The notes under the pieces: model-generated
The model's input: the letters and a program-made list of their open reading frames with translations, nothing else
Told to the model about the DNA's origin: nothing
Databases searched by the model: none
Made by a program: the position numbers and the translations under genes
Source of the DNA: UBA2233 sp002347965 [NCBI: Nitrospirae bacterium UBA2233]
GTDB lineage: Bacteria > UBA2233
DNA length: 16,748 nt
Assembly (NCBI GenBank): GCA_002347965.1
Contig: DDYN01000056.1
Span: 1-16,748, forward strand
Direction: 5' to 3'
Shown: one piece after another, positions 6,323 through 14,125 of the stretch
How positions within the stretch are numbered: the stretch's first letter is position 1
How the letters are laid out: every line of letters begins with the position of its first letter

Positions 6323-7079
6323 GGAGCAGGTCGGCTAGGGCGTACCTCGCTTTGAGGGCGGGCCGAAGGGTCCGTATGCTCCAAAGAAGCCGCCTTTTTT
6401 GGGGCAGTTCGTTCATGTAGGCTTGGGAGAGCTTTACAAAGAAGGGCAAGGAGAATTCTTTCCCGAGGATTTTATTGGCCGACCTTTCCATCCGAATCAG
6501 CCCGTACGCTCTCTTAAGGCTGCAAATCGGCCTTCTGCGGGTTTTTGCCTTGTCGAAATCGACGACGATTACAGAAACGGCGCTCTTTTCCGTTTCTGTA
6601 CGAACGAGGAAATTGTTTAGGTTGAGGTCTTTGTGCTCTATGCCGGCATCATGCAGACGAACGAGGGCGTTGGCAAGCGCCCGCAAGATTGGGCCCTCTT
6701 GGGTGGCGGCGTAGGCTTGGGGTAGGGGGACGAACCCGTTGGCGTAGCGAGTAAGTAGCGCGCCCTTATACAACGGGCCAAACACACGCTTTGTCACTAC
6801 TCCAACGGGTTCAGGCACGCCAAACCCGAGACGCCCAAGGGTCTTGAGTATGTTGAATTCGTTGTGAAAACGGCTTTTGCCAAAGTAGAGGTCTTGAACG
6901 AGCCTCCCAAGTAGCCCTCCCCGTTTGTAAATTTTGATGAATACGGGTGTTTTTTGGCCCGATTCTTCCGCCAAAAAAAATCGCCCCTTTCCTTTTGTGG
7001 CAAAAGGCCGAATACCCGCCGGACAAGGCGAGGAAGGCCGATCGAGTAACGCTTCTACCTTGGAGTAAAAGGAAGTCAT
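6315..7079 (-). CDS. KdkA-like LPS core (Kdo/heptose) kinase
   Basis: 254-residue cytosolic protein-kinase-like enzyme of the lipopolysaccharide kinase family (Kdo/WaaP), which phosphorylates Kdo or heptose in the LPS inner core with ATP. Seen are the nucleotide-binding Lys in VFIKIYKRGG (K49), the family segment GGLLGRLVQDLYFGKSRFHNEFNIL (54-78), the catalytic loop H-K-D-L-N-L-N-N (149-156) and the metal-binding D-F-D (174-176). ATG 7079 begins 7 bases after the upstream GT9 stop. A TTG at 7097 in frame is possible but less likely. The kinase lies between two GT9 genes and overlaps the next one by 8 bases. An 11-bp perfect inverted repeat sits between the catalytic loop and D-F-D. KdkA and WaaP cannot be separated by eye; the GGLLGRL-x-DLYFG stretch favours KdkA. 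Confidence 0.87.
   Translation of the reverse strand: MTSFYSKVEALLDRPSSPCPAGIRPFATKGKGRFFLAEESGQKTPVFIKIYKRGGLLGRLVQDLYFGKSRFHNEFNILKTLGRLGFGVPEPVGVVTKRVFGPLYKGALLTRYANGFVPLPQAYAATQEGPILRALANALVRLHDAGIEHKDLNLNNFLVRTETEKSAVSVIVVDFDKAKTRRRPICSLKRAYGLIRMERSANKILGKEFSLPFFVKLSQAYMNELPQKRRLLWSIRTLRPALKARYALADLLHV
6570..6600. repeat. perfect 11-bp inverted repeat (9-base loop) inside the LPS kinase gene
   Basis: The arm TACAGAAACGG (6570-6580) and its exact complement at 6590-6600 enclose a nine-base loop. The stretch encodes the poorly conserved T-E-T-E-K-S-A-V-S-V strand before the DFD motif. It would form a stable hairpin in mRNA of either strand. Confidence 0.85.
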
Positions 7080-7086
7080 AGCCGTG

Positions 7087-8199
7087 TTATTTCGCAACGG
7101 CGTCTTCTTGAAGAAGAGCGCGTACCCTTTCGAACACCTCTTCCGGTGAGATGGATCGCATGCAGACGCGGGCTATGCATCCGCGATTCCTACAAGGAGC
7201 GCACGGCGCTTTTTTGTATACTACCACCGAATTCTTGCCCATGGGGGCGTTGAGCACAGGCTCGGATGGGCCAAACAGGGCTACTATGCGAACGGCCGTA
7301 AGCCCGGCCAGGTGCATAGGTCCCGTGTCCGCCGTAACAAACACGTGGGCGAGAGAAAGCAGCGCCATAAGGCCCTTGAGCGATGTTTGGGGTGCGAGCA
7401 CGGCCGAACCCCTCGATGCTCTTTCGAGCTCGACGGCCCCCTTAGCCTCTCCAGGCCCGTATACAATGCCGATGTACGCGCCTAGGTCCTCGTGCAGCAT
7501 GGTCGCAAGCTTGGCATAATACCCCAAAGGCCAAGCTTTGTAACGGCCCCGTTTTGAGACGAACGGGTTGAGGAGTATGACGGGTGTACGCGCTGCCTTT
7601 TGCTCGGCAAGCCCATGAAGAAAGGGTGCGAGCCGATCTCGCTCGCTTGCGTCCAAATCGAGTGAAATCGGCATAGCGGGGCGATCGAGCCGGGGCAAGG
7701 AAGAGGGGGCGATGCCTAAAGCGAGGTCCAGGTTCCTTTCAGCCCTAGTCTGGCTGCTTGGAGCGGGGGCAATTTGGAGGTTCAAAAAAAAATGGTTGAG
7801 CTCTCTTGTAAACTCCTTGGTGAACCCCACCCTTAAAGGTGCCCCGGAGAGCCGTGCAATCAGCCCTGACTTGAGAATCCCGTGCATGTCTACGACAATC
7901 TCGAAGCGCTTTTTCCTTAGGTTTTTTACAAAAGTGAGCGTTTCCAAGAAGGTATAGACAGCCCCGAACGGACGTTTTGCGAGCGAGGAAAGCCGCCTTC
8001 TCGGAAATAGCAGCACTTCGTCTAAAATGGGACTTTTTTCGAGCAGCTTAAACGAGTCCTCCTCGGTCATGTAGCAGAGCCTGGCTTCGGGCATGGAGGC
8101 TTTTAGGAGGGCTATGGCTGGGAATGTCCGGACGACGTCTCCGACAGCGCCAAGCCGGATGACCAGAATGCCCTGCCCTAACGCCTTCTTGTTTCTCAT
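7087..8199 (-). CDS. ADP-heptose:LPS heptosyltransferase (GT9), first gene of the LPS operon
   Basis: 370-residue GT-B enzyme expected to add L-glycero-D-manno-heptose (or a related sugar) to the LPS inner core at the cytoplasmic membrane face. Visible are ILVIRLGAVGDVVRTFPAI (the family N-terminal signature) near residue 11, VILLNPFVSKRGRYKAWPLGYYAKLA opening the donor domain, VTADTGPMHLAGL (the D-T-G-P-x-H-x-A donor site) and the typical C-terminal Cys-rich tail CAPCRNRGCIARVCMRSISPEEV. ATG 8199 has a GGGGCG stretch about 6 bases upstream. It opens the three-gene GT9-kinase-GT9 operon and is divergent from rsbT. WaaC and WaaF cannot be told apart by eye. The tail is most like WaaF-type enzymes. 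Confidence 0.93.
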   Translation of the reverse strand: MRNKKALGQGILVIRLGAVGDVVRTFPAIALLKASMPEARLCYMTEEDSFKLLEKSPILDEVLLFPRRRLSSLAKRPFGAVYTFLETLTFVKNLRKKRFEIVVDMHGILKSGLIARLSGAPLRVGFTKEFTRELNHFFLNLQIAPAPSSQTRAERNLDLALGIAPSSLPRLDRPAMPISLDLDASERDRLAPFLHGLAEQKAARTPVILLNPFVSKRGRYKAWPLGYYAKLATMLHEDLGAYIGIVYGPGEAKGAVELERASRGSAVLAPQTSLKGLMALLSLAHVFVTADTGPMHLAGLTAVRIVALFGPSEPVLNAPMGKNSVVVYKKAPCAPCRNRGCIARVCMRSISPEEVFERVRALLQEDAVAK

Positions 8200-8273
8200 C
8201 GCGAACGCCCCATGTTGCGGAGCTGTTTTACTATCTGCTAAGATCCATTTACACGGGTTGAGATTTTTCCCTA

Positions 8274-8283
8274 ACAGGCCTGT
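8274..8283. promoter_or_regulatory. 10-bp perfect palindrome ACAGGCCTGT, possible operator
   Basis: It lies in the 128-base region between the divergent LPS operon and rsbT. It falls right at the predicted start point of the minus-strand promoter and about 45 bases before rsbT. A binding site affecting both directions is inference; a 10-bp palindrome can also occur by chance. Confidence 0.3.
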
Positions 8284-8287
8284 CCTT

Positions 8288-8316
8288 ATTGTACGTTGAT
8301 TTGCGCGGCCTTTAAA
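8288..8316 (-). promoter_or_regulatory. candidate promoter for the LPS-core operon
   Basis: On the minus strand TTTAAA (8316-8311, four of six) is followed after 17 bases by TACAAT (8293-8288, five of six). This gives a leader of about 80 bases to ATG 8199. The -35 overlaps the rsbT Shine-Dalgarno region on the other strand. Confidence 0.4.
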
Positions 8317-8327
8317 AGGAGGGACCG

Positions 8328-8858
8328 ATGGGTCAGGCTGTGCCCCAAGATTTAGATTATCTATGGGTCAACGTAGCCAAGGAGCACGATGTCTACAGGG
8401 CAAGGTTCAAGGCGAAGCAGGCCTGCGAAAGCCTTGGGATGGGGTCGTACGAGGTTGCCATCGTCGAAACCAGCGTTTCTGAGCTTGGATGGAACCTCGT
8501 GGTGCACGCTAAAGGCGGCATGCTCGGGTTCCGCTCCTTCGAGGATAGTTACCGTGTGGGGGACATCAAAGATGGGGATTTTATTCGCACGCTTCGGTAT
8601 AAGAACCGAAGCATGATTCTCCATGAAGACAGCGAGATTCAAATCGAGGGGGTCGAGATCGTCAGCGTCGATAGTGGCCCTGGATTCCTGGATATCGAGG
8701 CTGTTCTTTCGGAGTCCTACGTCTCCAAAACCGGGCTTGGCCGTGGACTAAAAAGCGTCAAGGGCATGATGGACGAGTTCGCCATTCTATCGTCCCAGGG
8801 CAAAGGGGCGCTCATTTGGTGCAGAAAATGGACCAGGATAATTCAGGTCTCTCTTTAA
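8328..8858 (+). CDS. rsbT: RsbT-like anti-sigma-type serine/threonine kinase (HATPase_c)
   Basis: 176-residue GHKL ATPase/kinase of the RsbT type. In Bacillus, RsbT phosphorylates RsbR and RsbS in the stressosome and, once released, activates a PP2C phosphatase. Family features are the opening x-E-x-D-x-x-x-A-R segment (19-26), the N-box S-E-L-x-x-N (51-56), the G1 box D-S-G-P-G-F (115-120), the G2 box G-L-G-R-G-L (136-141) followed by K-x-x-M-D-E-F, and the terminal C-R-K-W. About 30 extra residues (roughly 70-105, charged, containing DGDFIRTLRYKNR) sit between the N-box helix and the G1 strand, which explains 176 versus about 133 residues in B. subtilis RsbT. AAGGAGG lies 6-7 bases before ATG 8328. 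rsbX follows 4 bases after the stop. RsbW/SpoIIAB identity is less likely because of the RsbT-like D-I-x-x-V/A-L segment after G1 and the RsbX partner. Confidence 0.86.
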   Translation: MGQAVPQDLDYLWVNVAKEHDVYRARFKAKQACESLGMGSYEVAIVETSVSELGWNLVVHAKGGMLGFRSFEDSYRVGDIKDGDFIRTLRYKNRSMILHEDSEIQIEGVEIVSVDSGPGFLDIEAVLSESYVSKTGLGRGLKSVKGMMDEFAILSSQGKGALIWCRKWTRIIQVSL

Positions 8859-8862
8859 TGTC

Positions 8863-9471
8863 GTGGAGCAAGAATCGGTACATACCAGAGATATCGGGGT
8901 TGTCCACCGCGCAAAGAAAGGAGAGCTTCAGAGTGGGGATGACTACCTTATCCACGACTTGGGCGAGAAACTCTTCGTTGCCGTCATAGACGGCCTGGGC
9001 CATGGCCCCAAGGCTCACGAGGCTGCCGTAACGATCAAATCCGTCTTTAAAGAACAAATCGAGAAGGGCAACCTAGCCCTACCCATGCTGTTCGATCTTG
9101 CCCACAAGCGGGCCGCGGCGACACGCGGGGGAGTGGTGGGAGCGGCGCTCGTCGATTACACAAGGAAGCGCATTTCGTTTTTGGGAGTGGGCAATATCGC
9201 GATGAAATGCGTCGGAAAGAATGGCAACGAAAGCCCTTTAAGCGTGGACGGGATTGTCGGCTACACGATGGACCGGAAAAAACTTCAAGACCTCCCGTTC
9301 GAAGAGGGGCAAGTTCTTATCATGCATTCGGACGGCGTCTCGGAACGCTACGGAACGGCGTTTGTCCGAGCAAACTCCAGCCTTCCCATGCAGAAACTGG
9401 TCCAAAAAATCGTGGATGGCTTCGGCAGGGCCGATAGGGACGACGTTACGTTCTTGGCCATCAAGCTCTAG
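8863..9471 (+). CDS. rsbX: RsbX-like PP2C/SpoIIE-family serine/threonine phosphatase
   Basis: 202-residue single-domain phosphatase, matching the roughly 200 residues of Bacillus RsbX, which removes phosphate from RsbR/RsbS to reset the stressosome. Seen are S-G-D-D-Y-L-I (24-30), the metal-binding V-I-D-G-L-G-H-G (41-48), R-G-G-V-V-G-A-A-L-V-D (near 88-98), F-L-G-V-G-N (near 106-111), G-I-V-G-Y, L-I-M-H-S-D-G-V-S-E-R (second metal site) and R-D-D-V-T-F at the C-terminus. The start is GTG 8863, 4 bases after the rsbT stop and without its own clear ribosome-binding site, so coupled translation is likely. No sensor domain precedes the catalytic domain, unlike RsbU. Its stop shares the CTAG with the convergent lolA. 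Confidence 0.87.
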   Translation: MEQESVHTRDIGVVHRAKKGELQSGDDYLIHDLGEKLFVAVIDGLGHGPKAHEAAVTIKSVFKEQIEKGNLALPMLFDLAHKRAAATRGGVVGAALVDYTRKRISFLGVGNIAMKCVGKNGNESPLSVDGIVGYTMDRKKLQDLPFEEGQVLIMHSDGVSERYGTAFVRANSSLPMQKLVQKIVDGFGRADRDDVTFLAIKL

Positions 9472-10151
9472 CGCTCGATCACCTCTGCCCCTTTGGGCGG
9501 CCGAAAACGAAACAGGCCGGCGGAAAGCTTTTCGTTCCATTTTAGGTTTGAGAAGCGAATGGCCGTTTGATTCCCAAAATAATCCAGCATGACGATGCCT
9601 TGAATCGTGTCCCCGCTGGAGGATAGGTATAAAGTCAGCTTCTTTAGCGGCATGTCTGTAGCGCGTTTTGGGGCAAGCCCAAGCTTGAGTTCGTTTGGCC
9701 CTTCATCGAGCGAGACGACCTCGAAAGAGCTTCTTAGGCTCCCGGCGCCCAAAAGCAACGCGAGAGGGGTTTTGTAAAGCGTATCCTCGTTTAGGCTGGT
9801 TTTAAGCACTTGCGTTCCGGATTCGGCAGGCTCTAGCATCCATAGCGTGGCTCCATCGCTGACGATGACCTTTTTGGGGTCTGAGTCGTACTCCCATCGC
9901 ATCTTTCCGGGCAGGTAGAAGAAGAATCGTCCATTCTCTCGAAAATCCCTCTTGCCTTGGCTTACCCTTTTCGTGACCTGCAAAAAGTTTCCTTGAATTG
10001 TCCGTATGGTCTTATAGCGTTGTTCCAGCCGTCCGAGCGCACTCTCGAGGCGGTCTATGTCCACTTCCGCCCTTGAAGGGGTATGCAACCCGGGCATGAG
10101 TAGGATTAGGAACGATGCGACGACAAAAAAGAAAACTTTACTCCGTTTCAT
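9468..10151 (-). CDS. lolA: outer-membrane lipoprotein carrier LolA
   Basis: 227-residue periplasmic chaperone that takes lipoproteins released by the LolCDE exporter and carries them to the outer membrane. The first 28 residues form a signal peptide (KRSK, then a hydrophobic [16 protein letters not shown] core, cleavage expected after SRA). The mature part shows the LolA pattern: Y-x-T-I-x-x-I-x-G-x-F-x-Q near 42-54, [13 protein letters not shown] near 76-88, a D-G-x-x-L-W strand and a C-terminal F-x-F-x-P-P. ATG 10151 lies inside the end of ftsK (14-base overlap), so the two are coupled. Its stop overlaps the rsbX stop on the opposite strand. Confidence 0.92.
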   Translation of the reverse strand: MKRSKVFFFVVASFLILLMPGLHTPSRAEVDIDRLESALGRLEQRYKTIRTIQGNFLQVTKRVSQGKRDFRENGRFFFYLPGKMRWEYDSDPKKVIVSDGATLWMLEPAESGTQVLKTSLNEDTLYKTPLALLLGAGSLRSSFEVVSLDEGPNELKLGLAPKRATDMPLKKLTLYLSSSGDTIQGIVMLDYFGNQTAIRFSNLKWNEKLSAGLFRFRPPKGAEVIER

Positions 10152-12258
10152 GGTCTACCCCGGCCTTTGCAATCAGAACTTCTCTAGGTTTTCCAGGTTC
10201 GGATTCTTTGGAGACGATCCCGTCCAGCTCCATCCGCTCGAGCATTCTTGCCGCGCGGTTGTACCCTATACGCAAATGCCGCTGAATGAGCGACACCGAG
10301 GCTTTTCTTAGCCGCGTTACCAGCTCGAGGGCCTCGTCGTAGCGTTCCTCGTGAAGGCCGTTCGTGGACGTGTCCGAATCGTCCGGCCCTTCTAGGAGGG
10401 TTCTTCGCTTGATCCGATCGAACAGGCGAAAATCACAAGGGAGCTGATCTCTCCAGTGAACTACCACCCGTTCGATGTCGTTTTCTGGAATATAACAGCC
10501 ATGGAGCCGGAAGAGGCTCGAGGCGTCTGGCGGAAGAAAGAGCATGTCGCCTTTGCCCAAGAGTGCTTCTGCTCCGATCTGGTCGAGAATCGTGCGGGAA
10601 TCGGGCCTACTCGCCACCTGCAGCGCTATCCTGCAAGGAAAATTGGCCTTGATGAGCCCCGTGATAATGTCCACGCTCGGCCTCTGCGTAGCCACGATCA
10701 AGTGGATCCCGGAGGCCCGAGCCATTTGAGCGAGCCGAATGAGCGGCTCTTCAACGTGTTTGCCCTCGGACATGATCAGGTCGGCAAGCTCATCGATCAC
10801 GACGACGAGCCTCGGCAAGGGTGCGAATTCGCGCTCTTGGCGGGAAAACTCCCGGGCTATGTCGGAATCAGGGTCGGCACTGCCAAGCCTAAGGACAGAC
10901 TGGTTGAACGCTTGCAGGTGTTTCGCCTTAAGCAGCTTCAGGAGCTGGTAGCGCTCATCCATTTCCCTCAACAATGCCTTGAGCATGAACACGGCTTCTT
11001 TGGGCTCGACAACGACCGGGCTGAACAGGTGCGGCAGCTCCTCGAAATGGGAAAACTCTAGACGCTTCGGGTCAATCAGTACAAGCCTTAGTTCGGCCGG
11101 GGAAAGGCGAATCAGGAGGCTCACGACCATCGTGTTGAGCGCGACAGACTTGCCGGACCCGGTAGCCCCGGCTACGAGCAGGTGCGGTGCCTTGGCCAAA
11201 TCTACAACCACGGAGCGGCCCTGGACGTCCTGGCCGAGCGCCAAGGCTAGGTCGCAGGACGCGTTCAGGAAGGCTTTCGTCATGGCAACGGCCCCGAAAT
11301 ACACGGTTTGCCTTTCGGGGTTTGGTACTTCGATCCCGATCGTCGCCTTTCCCGCCTCCGGCCCTCGGACACGTATTGACCCAACCCTCAGGATTCTGGC
11401 GATGTCGGGAGCAAGCCCGGTGATTTTGCTGATTTTCACCCCGGATGGGATTTCTAGCTCGAACACCGTGATGACGGGGCCGACCGTAAAGCCGGACACC
11501 CTCGCAGAAATTCCGAAACTCTCGAGCGCGTCTTCGGTAGCGCGGGCGAAGATTTCCATCGTTTCTTGATCCTGGGCCGTCTGCTTCTCTTCCGCGTCTC
11601 CAGACGTGAGCAGAAAAGGCGAGGGAGGTTTGGCCTTGGATGGCGCTGGGGCTTTCAGGGGCGAACTTTCCTCGTGGTTCGAAGCCTTCCCGAGGTCCGG
11701 TTCCTCGGAGGCTTTGATGAGCTTAAGCTTGGGCGATGGGGCGGGTTCTTGCTCTTCTTTAAGCTTTTGGTCGAAGAGCCTTGCCTCAACAAGGCTTGCA
11801 TTGGGCGGGCCTTGCGCAAGCACGGTTTTCTCCCGCTCCATCGGCGCAGATGGGAGGCTTTCGGGTTCTATCGGGGCGGCCTTTTTGAGCGCCACGGTAA
11901 GGAGTGCGTATCCCCAGGCTAGGCAAGAGAAAAACGCGGCCGCCCCGACAAAGGATTTTGGCGCCAACGAGCCGAGGATCTCTCCAAGGGTAAGGCCGAG
12001 CCGGCCGACCGCCGGCTCCTTAAGGCCTATCGTGCTTAAGGCAATCATCAGGCTGATCGATACCGAAAGGGCGGAAAGCAAGAGGGTTGGGGGCGCAAAC
12101 GGCAACCCAAGCGCCAGGACAAGCAGTGCGATCGGGCCGCCCATCCATCCGAACATTTCCTTCCAAAGCCCGCTCAAGGGTAAGGAAAGGCCGGGGAACG
12201 CCCAGCCAATGAACGCATAGGCCCCGATCGAGAGGACGACCGCCTTGACGTGGCGCAT
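10138..12258 (-). CDS. ftsK: DNA translocase FtsK/SpoIIIE
   Basis: 706-residue division-septum ATPase that pumps chromosome DNA toward dif and loads on KOPS-like sequences. Residues 1-125 contain about four membrane helices (near 5-22, 42-54, 58-77 and 102-124). A Pro/Lys/Glu-rich linker runs to about 230; it is far shorter than in E. coli. The alpha/beta motor follows with Walker A G-A-T-G-S-G-K-S (364-371), [16 protein letters not shown] (391-406), Walker B V-V-V-I-D-E (485-490) and [10 protein letters not shown] (521-530). The C-terminal winged-helix gamma domain spans 636-698 (D-E-A-L-E-L-V to R-E-V-L-I). ATG 12258 is 6 bases after the RNase J stop, with no clear ribosome-binding site, suggesting coupling. 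Confidence 0.97.
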   Translation of the reverse strand: MRHVKAVVLSIGAYAFIGWAFPGLSLPLSGLWKEMFGWMGGPIALLVLALGLPFAPPTLLLSALSVSISLMIALSTIGLKEPAVGRLGLTLGEILGSLAPKSFVGAAAFFSCLAWGYALLTVALKKAAPIEPESLPSAPMEREKTVLAQGPPNASLVEARLFDQKLKEEQEPAPSPKLKLIKASEEPDLGKASNHEESSPLKAPAPSKAKPPSPFLLTSGDAEEKQTAQDQETMEIFARATEDALESFGISARVSGFTVGPVITVFELEIPSGVKISKITGLAPDIARILRVGSIRVRGPEAGKATIGIEVPNPERQTVYFGAVAMTKAFLNASCDLALALGQDVQGRSVVVDLAKAPHLLVAGATGSGKSVALNTMVVSLLIRLSPAELRLVLIDPKRLEFSHFEELPHLFSPVVVEPKEAVFMLKALLREMDERYQLLKLLKAKHLQAFNQSVLRLGSADPDSDIAREFSRQEREFAPLPRLVVVIDELADLIMSEGKHVEEPLIRLAQMARASGIHLIVATQRPSVDIITGLIKANFPCRIALQVASRPDSRTILDQIGAEALLGKGDMLFLPPDASSLFRLHGCYIPENDIERVVVHWRDQLPCDFRLFDRIKRRTLLEGPDDSDTSTNGLHEERYDEALELVTRLRKASVSLIQRHLRIGYNRAARMLERMELDGIVSKESEPGKPREVLIAKAGVDHETE

Positions 12259-12264
12259 TTCAAG

Positions 12265-13902
12265 TCAACCGTTCAGGACAACGGGAAGGATGAGAGGCCT
12301 CTTGTTGAGCGTTTTTTGGAAGAAGCGCTTAAGCTTCTTTCGTACGCTTTCCTTTAGGGAGTCGGGGTCTTTGAAGGCTTGAGGGCCGAGAGATTCTACG
12401 GTTTCTTCGAGGATTTTTCTGGCCTTGAGGAGGTGATCCCCGCTGCTTCCGTTCAGAAAACCGCTGGAAACGAGCTCGAAGAGCGTCTCTACTTCCCCAG
12501 TTTTGTCGTTAAGGTTAACGAAGACGACCACAATCCCTTCGTTCGAGAGAATCCGCCTTTCTTTGAGCGTCTGCGGGTCGATGTCGGCAAGGAGCTTGCC
12601 TACGGCCGGAATCCTGCCTGTCGGTACGGTGCCAAGCTGCTCGGTTCCTTCTTGACTGACCGCGAAGCGCTCGCCGTCGAGCGCGTAGATCAACCGCTCC
12701 TTGGGGATTCCCGTCTCGAGCGCAAGCTCCAAGTGCTGCTTGAGGTGGCGAATCTCGCCGTGGATAGGCATGAAGTACCGCGGCTTAACGAGCTCGAGCA
12801 TCAGCCGTTGATCTTTCCTGGCTCCGTGTCCGGAGGCGTGAATTTTTGCGTCGCGTCCGTAGAACGCGTTAGCGCCCTGAGCGTAAAGGCCGTTGATGAC
12901 CTCGTACACCTGGCGCTCGTTGCCCGGGATGATCCTGGAGGAGAACACGACAGTATCGCCTTCCTCGATGACGATCGAGCGGTGGGCCTTGTTTGTGATG
13001 GCCCGTAGCACGGCCTGAAACTCCCCTTGGGAGCCCGTCACAAGGGCGACCACCTCTTGGGGTTTGAGGGATCGAACCGCGCTTTCATGGACCCACAGTC
13101 CTACCGGGAGACGTAAATATCCAAGCTCTACGGCCGTTTGCAGGTTATTCAGCATGCTTCTCCCGGCAACGGCCACTTTTCTGCCGAAACGCTCTGCAAG
13201 CTCGAACACCTGTTGAATTCTCGGAATGTGCGAGGAGAACGTCGTAAACACGATCTTGCCCGTTGCCTCCTCGAAAATCTGCTCGAGGGCCGGCAAAACC
13301 TCCGCTTCGGACGGAGTGAACCCGTCTACTTCTACGTTTGTCGAGTCGCTAAGCATCAAAAGCACCCCTTCCTCGCCAAGCGCCGCAAACCGCTCCTTGT
13401 CGAAAGGAGGCCCTTGTGTTTTGAAGTCAGACGTGTGTACTACCATGCCGGCCGGGGTTTTGATGGCCAACGCAAGCGAACCGACGATCGAGTGGGCGAC
13501 AGAGACAAACTCGATGTCAAACGGGCCGACTTGAACCTTGTCTCCGGCGTTCACCCTCTTTAAGAGCCCTTGAGGGGTTGCGTTATGCTCTTTGAGCCTG
13601 CTTGTGATCAAGGCCAGCGTGAAGTCCGTCCCGTAGACAGGGACGCCAAGCTCCCTGAAAAAATAAGGAATTGCACCTATATGGTCTTCGTGCCCGTGCG
13701 TGGCCATGATCGCCAGCAGTTTCGGGCCGTCTTTGAGCAGGTATTGCGGGTCCGGCAGGTAGGCGTCTATACCGTAGCAGGGTTCGCTCGAGAACATCTG
13801 GCCGAAATCGATCAGCACGGCCTCCCCTTTGTACTCGAGCACCAAGGCGTTAATCCCGATCTCGCCAACCCCCCCCAACGGGGTAACAATGACACGTTCC
13901 AT
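12265..13902 (-). CDS. rnj: ribonuclease J (metallo-beta-lactamase / beta-CASP RNase)
   Basis: 545-residue endo/5'-exoribonuclease acting in mRNA decay and rRNA maturation. The zinc site is complete: H-G-H-E-D-H (69-74), H137 in V-A-H-S-I, H-T-S-D-F with D159, and beta-CASP H-A-S-G-H-G (355-360) plus M-P-I-H-G-E (378-383). S-D-S-T-N (185-189) and the C-terminal dimerisation region (from about 440) are also typical. Start ATG 13902 (MERVIVTPLGGVGEIG) matches the family N-terminus, though the upstream sequence lacks a good Shine-Dalgarno. It heads the RNase J-ftsK-lolA operon and has its own extended -10 promoter candidate. Presence of RNase J suggests an RNA-decay style different from classical RNase E-only gammaproteobacteria. 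Confidence 0.97.
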   Translation of the reverse strand: MERVIVTPLGGVGEIGINALVLEYKGEAVLIDFGQMFSSEPCYGIDAYLPDPQYLLKDGPKLLAIMATHGHEDHIGAIPYFFRELGVPVYGTDFTLALITSRLKEHNATPQGLLKRVNAGDKVQVGPFDIEFVSVAHSIVGSLALAIKTPAGMVVHTSDFKTQGPPFDKERFAALGEEGVLLMLSDSTNVEVDGFTPSEAEVLPALEQIFEEATGKIVFTTFSSHIPRIQQVFELAERFGRKVAVAGRSMLNNLQTAVELGYLRLPVGLWVHESAVRSLKPQEVVALVTGSQGEFQAVLRAITNKAHRSIVIEEGDTVVFSSRIIPGNERQVYEVINGLYAQGANAFYGRDAKIHASGHGARKDQRLMLELVKPRYFMPIHGEIRHLKQHLELALETGIPKERLIYALDGERFAVSQEGTEQLGTVPTGRIPAVGKLLADIDPQTLKERRILSNEGIVVVFVNLNDKTGEVETLFELVSSGFLNGSSGDHLLKARKILEETVESLGPQAFKDPDSLKESVRKKLKRFFQKTLNKRPLILPVVLNG

Positions 13903-13947
13903 TACGCGCTAGAGCGGCTCTCCCGCGAAAGTTTTAACATGAATTTC

Positions 13948-13977
13948 ATAATACCAACGAATACGGGGGCTAGGCAA
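13948..13977 (-). promoter_or_regulatory. candidate promoter for RNase J-ftsK-lolA
   Basis: On the minus strand TTGCCT (13977-13972, four of six) is followed after 18 bases by TGG-TATTAT (-10 at 13953-13948, extended form). The start would be near 13941, giving a leader of about 40 bases. An ATGAA-T-TTCAT palindrome (13939-13949) overlaps the -10 and start point. Confidence 0.5.
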
Positions 13978-13987
13978 CCAAGGCGCT

Positions 13988-14006
13988 GTCCGACTCGCGA
14001 TCGGAC
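13988..14006. promoter_or_regulatory. GTCCGA-7-TCGGAC inverted repeat between divergent promoters
   Basis: Perfect 6-bp arms (13988-13993 and 14001-14006) flank a CTCGCGA centre. The site lies between the two divergent promoter candidates of this 223-base intergenic region, where a shared regulator might bind. The role is inference. Confidence 0.25.
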
Positions 14007-14043
14007 GACAATGTCTAACGCTTTGCTGCAGACAACAGGGCAG

Positions 14044-14072
14044 TTTTCCGGTATTTGTCTTGATGGTATAAT
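14044..14072 (+). promoter_or_regulatory. extended -10 promoter for the sugar symporter gene
   Basis: TATAAT (14067-14072) is a perfect match and is preceded by TGG, an extended -10. The -35 position at 17 bases (14044-14049, TTTTCC) is poor, as often seen with extended -10 promoters. The start would be near 14079, about 47 bases before ATG 14126. Confidence 0.55.
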
Positions 14073-14125
14073 CAGGTTCCCTTGCATGTTTTACCTATTA
14101 AGCCGACCTGTCAAAAGGAGTACGC

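Noticed and set aside
10456-11061. 201-residue open frame antisense to ftsK (also long ones at 11606-12220 and 12379-13008)
   Set aside because: These are shadows of GC-rich codons in FtsK and RNase J, whose motifs are intact on the other strand.
11998-12018. 8-bp GC-rich hairpin in ftsK; 12-bp palindrome at 4242-4253 in the ArnT-like gene
   Set aside because: Lengths are within what GC-rich coding sequence gives by chance and no context supports a role.
13902-14087. 61-residue open frame on the minus strand upstream of RNase J
   Set aside because: It covers the divergent promoter region and has no recognisable features; it looks like an accidental open frame.
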